From contig JBILGM010000104.1 of NCBI GenBank assembly GCA_044351045.1, positions 1 through 11,055 on the forward strand: a stretch of DNA of 11,055 bases, read 5' to 3'. This document shows positions 6,876 to 11,055 of the stretch, in pieces (within the stretch, counting starts at the first letter, position 1; the number at the start of each line of letters is the position of its first letter). Below the pieces are notes generated by a model. That model was not told the DNA's origin. It ran no database searches and saw nothing but the letters and a program-made list of their open reading frames with translations. The stretch comes from UBA6136 sp044351045 (GTDB lineage: Bacteria > Pseudomonadota > Gammaproteobacteria > Methylococcales > Methylococcaceae). Position numbers and translations under genes: made by a program.

Positions 6876-7245
6876 TCGCGGCGCCATCACCTTCAGACTC
6901 TCCCCCGGCCAAGATCACGATGCGCCGGCAGGACGCCAGCTGCTGATCGATTTTGGGCCGGTGGCAGAGCCGACCCCGCTGATCATGGACCGCGCCTACG
7001 AAGGCGACGACACACGCCTATGGGCGCTGGATCTCGGCTATGTCCCCGTCGTGCCTCCCAAGAGCAATCGGCTGCATCCTTGGGACTATGACCGGGTCAT
7101 GTATTTCAAGCGCAATGAGGTTGAACGGCTGTTTCGCCAACTCAAGGGTTTTCGCCGTGTCTTCTCACGCTTTGACAAACTTGATGTCATGTTCACCGGC
7201 TTCATCCATTTCGCGCTGATCGTCGAGGCGCTCCGCATGTGTTAA
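6784..7245 (+). CDS. IS5-family transposase, C-terminal catalytic frame (OrfB)
   Basis: This frame carries KKNGPQAIGKFRGGWTTKIH, the second catalytic Asp (LIMDRAYEGDDTR) and the catalytic Glu in the RNEVERLFRQLKG block, then ends at TAA 7243-7245 within the right inverted repeat. The remaining DDE residue, the first Asp, is in OrfA. The frame lies +1 (equivalently -2) relative to OrfA, with a switch expected at the A8 run; a -2 shift there gives GTGAQKKNGPQ, the usual family reading. The ATG at 6784 marks the open frame and is probably not a true start. Programmed frameshifting, transcript slippage or inactivation are all possible. Confidence 0.8.
   Translation: MVPALKKNGPQAIGKFRGGWTTKIHLVAASDRGAITFRLSPGQDHDAPAGRQLLIDFGPVAEPTPLIMDRAYEGDDTRLWALDLGYVPVVPPKSNRLHPWDYDRVMYFKRNEVERLFRQLKGFRRVFSRFDKLDVMFTGFIHFALIVEALRMC
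6799..6806 (+). other. A8 slippery run at the transposase frame junction
   Basis: The sequence is GCT CAA AAA AAA CGG in the OrfA frame and CTC AAA AAA AAC in the OrfB frame. Known IS elements often use A-runs for -1 slippage, yet here a net +1 or -2 is needed to join the frames. A run of seven or ten A would leave a single open frame, so a change in run length could have created the break. Confidence 0.6.
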
Positions 7246-7251
7246 CGGGCC

Positions 7252-7255
7252 CTAG
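7252..7255. repeat. Target-site duplication CTAG, right
   Basis: Second copy of the 4-bp sequence found at 6445-6448. Removing the element and one CTAG restores CTTTCTAGCC, which aligns with CTTTCAAGCC in repeat copy 1. Confidence 0.75.
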
Positions 7256-7856
7256 CCGGATTACCGCGATCAAGCAACGGAGGGTTCAGCGTTCTCTGTG
7301 GTGCGCGATCCGGCGGACGATAGCAAGCGACGGCTAGTCATCTGCCCTGAAAGGTCCAATGACAAGCCATTGCAAAATGGCTCGAGGGTCAAGGGTGCGA
7401 TGCAAGAGCCCCGCTACCGACCATCGGTGATCTTTTGAAGAACCCGTCACAAGGGATGGGGGCAATGAGTGGGGTGGTTGAGCGTTTTCGCTGTGGTTTA
7501 CAGGATCTGCCCTCATGAGGTGAGGCCAGCCAAGCCACTACACAATTCTCGATAGGGACTGAATCAATCGAGTGGGCATCTCGACCAGTTGCACCAGTAT
7601 AGGGAGAACAAGGAGAAGTTGCCGAATGGGGGGTCAGATGCGCGACTTCAGGACGACACGAAGAATGGGCAGGGCATCATGGAAAACGCCATGCGGGATG
7701 ACGTTATCCCTCAACTTGAGAAGGAAGTGTTTCCACGCTTGCAGGAAGAAATGGGCGCCCTGGAGACCCGCGTGAAAAAATGGGAGCTGAATCGAGACCG
7801 CGCCACTGAAGCCAGGGGATATCTGGCCGCGGGGGTTTTTCGGCGCCCTAACGTAA
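7256..7856. other. Gene-poor stretch between IS5 element and RRM gene
   Basis: No recognisable gene. Two loosely related segments, GGGTTCAGCGTTCTCTGTGG (near 7280) and GGTTGAGCGTTTTCGCTGTGG (near 7478), form an imperfect direct repeat about 195 nt apart. A minus-strand frame at 7334-7516 has no family resemblance. The right part (about 7556-7815, plus strand) looks weakly coding and is listed separately. Confidence 0.4.
7556..7815 (+). pseudogene. Possible remnant of a helical protein gene
   Basis: A plus-strand frame opens after a stop at 7553-7555 and reads GHLDQLHQYRENKEKL, then IPQLEKEVFPRLQEEMGAL and ETRVKKWELNRDRATEARG. These are amphipathic, charged and heptad-like, as in coiled coils. 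The possible starts are TTG 7589, and ATG 7679 behind AGGG. Past about 7815 the frame runs through the RRM terminator and antisense to the RRM gene up to 8413, where it is clearly not natural protein. I read it as a possible 3'-truncated gene or chance frame; no family recognised. Confidence 0.25.
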
Positions 7857-7881
7857 ACGGGGCCGCATATCGCGGCCCCGT
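7857..7881 (-). terminator. Terminator hairpin of the RRM gene
   Basis: The arms ACGGGGCCGC (7857-7866) and GCGGCCCCGT (7872-7881) pair perfectly over 10 bp around a 5-nt loop. They lie about 25 nt past the RRM stop in its direction of transcription. The minus strand then reads TTACGTTAG, a weak T-rich tail, so a Rho-independent terminator is likely though not textbook. Confidence 0.65.
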
Positions 7882-7906
7882 GATCACAATCCGGTTACCC
7901 GAAGGA

Positions 7907-8233
7907 TTAGTAACGACCGCCGCCGTAGCCACCACGATCGCCGCGGTCACCGCCAAAGCCGCCACGACGCGGACCGGAGGGACGGTTTTCCTCACGCGGA
8001 CGCGCTTCATTCACGGTGATGCTGCGGCCGCCCATATCGGTCTGGTTGAGCTTTTCAATCGCGGCCTGTGCGCCCGCGTCTTCCATTTCAACAAAGGCAA
8101 AACCCTTGGACTGTCCGGTCATGCGATCGGTGATGATATTGACCGAAGACACTTCGCCAAACTGTGCGAAGGTATCGCGCAGTTCATCCTGAGTGGTCTT
8201 GAAGGAAAGATTGCCTACATAAATGTTTTTCAT
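7907..8233 (-). CDS. Small RRM-domain RNA-binding protein
   Basis: 108 residues from ATG 8231-8233, supported by GGAG 8 nt upstream; a longer frame to 8293 has no ribosome site and adds unrelated residues. A single RNA recognition motif fills residues 3-~78: RNP2 is IYVGNL (4-9) and RNP1 is KGFAFVEM (43-50), with the aromatic residues that stack on RNA bases present (Y5, F45, F47). The tail (~79-108) is Gly/Arg-rich (GGFGGDRGDRGGYGGGRY). This is the usual layout of short bacterial and cyanobacterial Rbp-type proteins, single-stranded RNA binders often linked to cold or stress responses. The 5' untranslated region is probably long, as no promoter is obvious nearby. Monocistronic: a hairpin follows and the next gene is divergent. 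Confidence 0.93.
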   Translation of the reverse strand: MKNIYVGNLSFKTTQDELRDTFAQFGEVSSVNIITDRMTGQSKGFAFVEMEDAGAQAAIEKLNQTDMGGRSITVNEARPREENRPSGPRRGGFGGDRGDRGGYGGGRY

Positions 8234-8588
8234 ACCAACAACTCCAGCCCCGACGCATCGCCGGAACTCTCTATAACAAACGAAATTGGCCACAAGGGCC
8301 GGCTAAACCTTAGGGAGTTACTTCGAGGGGAGCGGACTTCAAGAACGGAGCGGCTAGGACGCTGGATTCGCGAAGGGATTACGCGGCGCCATGGAAGAAC
8401 TTTACAGGCTTAAGTACGTTAACACGGCATTTTCGATTTGCCCATTTTTTTTTCATCGACTGAAACGGCTCCCTTGCCGGGCATGCTGAGTTGGGAAAAT
8501 CAAACCGTGCGGCGGGTTTGGGACCTCGCCACAATGCCAGGCATTGGCCAAAACCCGAACCAGGCAAAACTCATTTTTAATCCCGGGC
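8234..8588. other. Divergent intergenic region between RRM and transporter genes
   Basis: This stretch should hold the promoters of the minus-strand RRM gene and the plus-strand transporter gene. A T9 run lies at 8445-8453. The 10-mer CCGGGCATGC occurs twice (8477-8486 and 8583-8592), the second covering the transporter start codon. No clear -35/-10 pair was found in either direction, and no small gene. Confidence 0.4.
8242..8245 (-). promoter_or_regulatory. Shine-Dalgarno of the RRM gene
   Basis: GGAG on the minus strand, 8 nt before the ATG at 8231-8233. It decides the start of the 108-residue form. Confidence 0.65.
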
Positions 8589-9491
8589 ATGCATTATCAG
8601 AAAAGTCCCAACCAACCCCTGCGGGGACTCGCCTACATGCTGCTGGCCTGTGTCCTGTTTGCGGTCATGGCCACTTGCGTTTATGCGGCCTCCCTGACCC
8701 AGTCGCCCGTTACCGCCGCCATGGTCAGTTTTATCCGCCTAAGCGTTAACCTCTCATTTCTGGTCATTCCGGCGCTCTGGGAACGGAATCTTGGTGGGTT
8801 GTTCGGCGACTGGCGGGCATCCTTATGGCTGCGCGGATTGTTTGGCGGTGTTTCACTGATCCTGTCGTTCAGCTCCATTCAATCCATCGGACCGGGTGAA
8901 AGCACCTTCCTTTCCGCTTCCAGCGGTATTTTTGTCGCTGCACTGAGCCCCTGGTTGTTGGCTCAGAGAAATACATTCGGTGACTGGCTGGCCATACTCG
9001 GCGCCGTGGTCGGTTTGTTTCTGCTGGTTCAACCGCAAGCGGATGTCACGAATTACGCGGGTCGACTCATGGGGCTTGGCGCGGGATTTCTGGCGGCACT
9101 GGCCTATCTGATGATCGCCCGGGCCGGCCGCAGCAATCCGCCCCGCACCATTGTGTTCTATTTTTGTCTGGTCGGCCTGATGGTTCATGGCGTCTGGTTT
9201 GCTAGCCTGGGTTTCCAGTGGCCAGTGGGCCGGGAGGCCTGGCTTTGGACCCTGGCGGCCGGCGCGGCAGGGAGCGCTGCCCAGATTTACCTGACCCGGG
9301 CCTACCAGTTAGCCCCGGCCACTCTGGTCAGTGCGGTAGGCTATTCAGCGCCTGTGATGAGCCTTCTGCTCGGCGTTGTTCTGTTTGACAAATCCCCGGG
9401 TCCGGACGCGATGGCGGGCTGTGCATTGATCCTTGCCAGCGGTGTCGCGCTACCCTTCATTAGGGTGCGCTGTCGAGTACCAGACAAATGA
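8589..9491 (+). CDS. DMT-superfamily (EamA) inner-membrane transporter
   Basis: 300 residues from ATG 8589. A TTG at 8544 would add 15 polar residues and is less likely; neither has a strong ribosome site. Hydrophobicity suggests about ten membrane helices in two homologous halves of five (residues ~13-145 and ~155-290), the EamA/RhaT arrangement of drug/metabolite transporters. Typical features are the early helix GLAYMLLACVLFAVMATCVY, a conserved FLSASSGIFVAALSPWLLAQ (end of the first half) and RAYQLAPATLVSAVGYSAPV followed by LLLGVVLFDKSPGPDAMAG in the second. The substrate cannot be told; relatives export metabolites or amino acids. sodC follows 73 nt downstream on the same strand, so read-through is possible. 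Confidence 0.9.
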   Translation: MHYQKSPNQPLRGLAYMLLACVLFAVMATCVYAASLTQSPVTAAMVSFIRLSVNLSFLVIPALWERNLGGLFGDWRASLWLRGLFGGVSLILSFSSIQSIGPGESTFLSASSGIFVAALSPWLLAQRNTFGDWLAILGAVVGLFLLVQPQADVTNYAGRLMGLGAGFLAALAYLMIARAGRSNPPRTIVFYFCLVGLMVHGVWFASLGFQWPVGREAWLWTLAAGAAGSAAQIYLTRAYQLAPATLVSAVGYSAPVMSLLLGVVLFDKSPGPDAMAGCALILASGVALPFIRVRCRVPDK

Positions 9492-9555
9492 GAGCTCCGC
9501 CCCGCACCCGCTTGTGGTTACAATTCACCCGCCGGATGCTTACTTTCCTTACTCT

Positions 9556-9559
9556 GGAG
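9556..9559 (+). promoter_or_regulatory. Shine-Dalgarno of sodC
   Basis: GGAG lies 5 nt before ATG 9565. It fixes the start at the signal peptide instead of the longer open frame that begins inside the upstream transporter gene. Confidence 0.7.
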
Positions 9560-9564
9560 CTGCC

Positions 9565-10071
9565 ATGTGCCGTTTTCTCGCTATCCTGTTGACCCTGCTG
9601 CTTTGGCCAATGCTATCTAGCGCCATTGAGGCCACCGCCGATATCCATGCCATCGACGAAAAAGGCGTGGGCGCCTCGCTGGGCCGCATTACCATCAAGG
9701 AGACGCCGGAAGGCGTTCAGCTAACACCCGACCTACATGGGCTTCCACCTGGTCAGCATGGCTTTCATCTGCATGAAAACGCGTCCTGTGAACCCGGCGA
9801 AAAAGAGGGCAAGGCGCAGGCCGGTCTGGGGGCAGGGAGCCACTTTGATCCGGATAAAACCGGCCAGCATCTCGGCCCGAATGGTCAGGGACATAAGGGC
9901 GATCTGCCCATGTTGACGGTGTCGCCGGACGGTCTTGCCACGACGGCTGTGACCTCATCCAGGCTGCGGGCCAACGACTGGAAAGGTCGCTCCCTGGTCA
10001 TTCACGCTACCCCGGACAACTATGGCGACCAACCGGGGGGGGGCCGAATAGCCTGCGGGATCATTCCATAG
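9565..10071 (+). CDS. sodC: Periplasmic Cu/Zn superoxide dismutase
   Basis: 168 residues. It dismutates superoxide to oxygen and peroxide in the periplasm. Residues 1-20 (FLAILLTLLLWPMLSSA) are a Sec signal peptide. All metal ligands are present: copper ligands H68 and H70 (GFHLHENASC), bridging H93 (GSHFDP), H102, H110, D113 (GHKGDLP) and H147 (VIHATPDN). The C75-C164 disulfide pair and the active-site R161 (GGRIACG) are also intact, so the enzyme should be active. The length is normal for bacterial SodC. A G9 run (10035-10043) encodes most of G158-G160, just before R161 and C164. A TACAAT at 9519-9524 could be a -10 box but has no matching -35; co-transcription with the transporter is equally plausible. 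Confidence 0.96.
   Translation: MCRFLAILLTLLLWPMLSSAIEATADIHAIDEKGVGASLGRITIKETPEGVQLTPDLHGLPPGQHGFHLHENASCEPGEKEGKAQAGLGAGSHFDPDKTGQHLGPNGQGHKGDLPMLTVSPDGLATTAVTSSRLRANDWKGRSLVIHATPDNYGDQPGGGRIACGIIP
10035..10043 (+). repeat. G9 homopolymer near the 3' end of sodC
   Basis: Nine G in a row fall in the GGGRIACG-coding stretch. A one-base slip would replace the last residues, including active-site R161 and disulfide C164. This is the second G9 in the window, again in a gene for an exported protein. Confidence 0.6.
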
Positions 10072-10107
10072 TTTGCAGCTTAATCTGGCCATTTGGCTTG
10101 CCGCTCA

Positions 10108-10126
10108 ACCCATAAGGCCCATGGGT
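10108..10126 (+). repeat. Short inverted repeat after sodC
   Basis: ACCCAT (10108-10113) and ATGGGT (10121-10126) can form a 6-bp stem with a 7-nt loop, 37 nt past the sodC stop. No T-run follows, so it is a weak terminator candidate at best. Confidence 0.3.
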
Positions 10127-10172
10127 CGATTACCGAGATTGATCTTTGAGAGCAGAGCATCCCCCATCCCCC

Positions 10173-11055
10173 GTGAAATCCGGCATCGTTGTTGAGGCGC
10201 CCGGACGTCTGCATATGGGCTTTCTCGACATGGGCGGCAGTCTGGGTCGGAGGTTTGGCAGCATCGGCGTCGGGATCAATGAGATTGCCACGCAGCTGTC
10301 ACTCCGTTGCTCAGACCAGCTTGAGGTAACCGGGCAAGATGCCGAACGGGCCGAACGGGCCGCCCTGGACATAGCCCGAGCTCTGGGCCGAACGCTTCCG
10401 GCCCGTATTCATGTAGACCGGGCCATCCCACATCATGCCGGTTTGGGTTCCGGCACTCAGATGGCCTTGGCCGTTGGAGCAGGTCTTACCAAATTGCATG
10501 GCTTGCAGCTCAGCCCGGCCGAGATCGCGAAAATCGTCGGCCGCGGTGCCCGCTCGGGCATCGGCATCGCGGTTTTCGAGCAGGGCGGCCTGGTAGTCGA
10601 TGCCGGGCGTGGCCCTCATACGCGAGTTCCGCCGGTCATTTCAAGACTGCAGCTACCCTCCCACTGGCGGTTTCTGATCGTGCTGGATCAAACGGAAACC
10701 GGCTTGCATGGGCCTTGTGAATCCAAGGCCTTCAGGGCACTCCCGGTGTTTCCTGCCGAGGAGGCGGCACGGCTATGTCATCTTCTGTTGATGCGCGCCC
10801 TGCCCGCCGTCATGGAAGAGGATATCGAAGCATTCGGTTCGGTTATAACCGATCTCCAGCGTACCGTCGGGGACCATTTTGCGCCGGCTCAAGGGGGGCG
10901 CTTTACCAGCCCACGCGTCCGCGACGCCTTGGATATTCTTATGGCCGAAGGTGGCGTGGGGATCGGCCAAAGCTCCTGGGGGCCCACCGGATTCTGCCTT
11001 GTCGACAGTCCCGACAAGGCGGAGCGCCTGTGCGCCGGGCTAACGCACAGGCTGG
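10173..11055 (+). CDS. Beta-ribofuranosylaminobenzene 5'-phosphate synthase family, 3' end beyond window
   Basis: A GTG start at 10173 gives 294 residues before the window edge; probably only a few dozen are missing. A TTG at 10146 would add nine residues. The N-terminus (VVEAPGRLHMGFLDMGG, then GSLGRRFGSIGVGI) is the hallmark of the beta-RFAP synthase family, and PHHAGLGSGTQMALA (86-100) is the glycine-rich GHMP-fold phosphate-binding motif. In archaea and H4MPT-using bacteria this enzyme condenses phosphoribosyl pyrophosphate with 4-hydroxybenzoate or p-aminobenzoate, releasing CO2, as the first committed step towards methanopterin. Bacterial occurrence points to H4MPT-dependent formaldehyde oxidation, typical of methylotrophs. 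No clear ribosome site precedes the start. Another GHMP-fold enzyme is possible but the N-terminal motif argues against it. Confidence 0.88.
   Translation, partial: MKSGIVVEAPGRLHMGFLDMGGSLGRRFGSIGVGINEIATQLSLRCSDQLEVTGQDAERAERAALDIARALGRTLPARIHVDRAIPHHAGLGSGTQMALAVGAGLTKLHGLQLSPAEIAKIVGRGARSGIGIAVFEQGGLVVDAGRGPHTRVPPVISRLQLPSHWRFLIVLDQTETGLHGPCESKAFRALPVFPAEEAARLCHLLLMRALPAVMEEDIEAFGSVITDLQRTVGDHFAPAQGGRFTSPRVRDALDILMAEGGVGIGQSSWGPTGFCLVDSPDKAERLCAGLTHRL

Larger units (their letters stand above)
6449..7251 (+). mobile_element. IS5-family insertion sequence, 803 bp
   Basis: Terminal inverted repeats are GGCCTGTTAACACAT (6449-6463) and, on the other strand from 7251, GGCCCGTTAACACAT: 14 of 15 match. 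CTAG flanks both ends (6445-6448 and 7252-7255), a 4-bp target duplication fitting the YTAR preference known in the IS5 family. The length and two overlapping reading frames match the IS427-like branch. The clean ends and duplication point to a fairly recent insertion compared with the IS66 relic nearby. Confidence 0.9.

Noticed and set aside
7589..8413. 274-codon plus-strand frame across the RRM gene
   Set aside because: Most of it is antisense to the clearly real RRM gene and passes through its terminator; only the first ~260 nt look even weakly coding.
8445..8453. T9 run as a possible promoter-length switch or terminator
   Set aside because: It lies between divergent genes with no hairpin before it and no recognisable promoter elements spaced around it; kept only as a note in the intergenic entry.
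9433..9564. Upstream extension of sodC into the transporter gene
   Set aside because: The extension lacks a signal peptide at its start and overlaps the transporter; GGAG five bases before ATG 9565 and a clean signal peptide decide the start.
1..11055. CRISPR array, tRNA or rRNA genes
   Set aside because: No regularly spaced short repeats, no cloverleaf-like segment and no conserved rRNA strings were seen by eye on either strand.

Overview
The window looks like part of the chromosome of a methylotrophic proteobacterium, probably a gammaproteobacterial methanotroph. The main clue is the gene that runs off the right edge: a GHMP-fold protein of the beta-ribofuranosylaminobenzene 5'-phosphate (RFAP) synthase family. 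In bacteria this is the signature step of tetrahydromethanopterin synthesis for C1 oxidation. No rRNA, tRNA or CRISPR array was seen.

Layout. Positions 1-497 hold no convincing gene, only a strong 13-bp hairpin (393-427). Positions 498-3578 (minus) encode a 1026-residue exported protein: signal peptide, a seven-bladed RCC1-type propeller, then about 700 residues I cannot assign that begin with a hydrophobic stretch and a coiled coil. Its early coding region carries a run of nine G. Positions 3635-3857 hold a diverged repeat, and 3858-4178 the wreck of an IS66-family element (transposase C-terminus with an internal deletion plus one terminal inverted repeat end). Positions 4179-6044 (minus) encode a second exported protein with a MACPF (perforin-like) signature, a Cys-rich middle and a C-terminal InlB-B-repeat-like domain. 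Upstream of it, at 6325-6448, lies a second copy of the 3635 repeat, interrupted by an IS5-family element (6449-7251) with matched inverted repeats and a CTAG target duplication. Positions 7256-7856 are mostly gene-poor.

From 7857 on the region looks like ordinary chromosome: a small RRM RNA-binding protein (minus) with a terminator hairpin, a DMT/EamA transporter (plus), a periplasmic Cu/Zn superoxide dismutase sodC (plus) and the partial RFAP synthase gene (plus).

The left 7 kb reads as an accessory island: two large exported minus-strand proteins, each with a copy of the same repeat upstream and each next to insertion-sequence debris. The most interesting hypothesis is that they form a secreted, possibly pore-forming, toxin-like pair, with the RCC1 gene open to on/off switching through its G9 tract. 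That is inference. The domain signatures, repeats, IS boundaries and homopolymers are read directly from the sequence.
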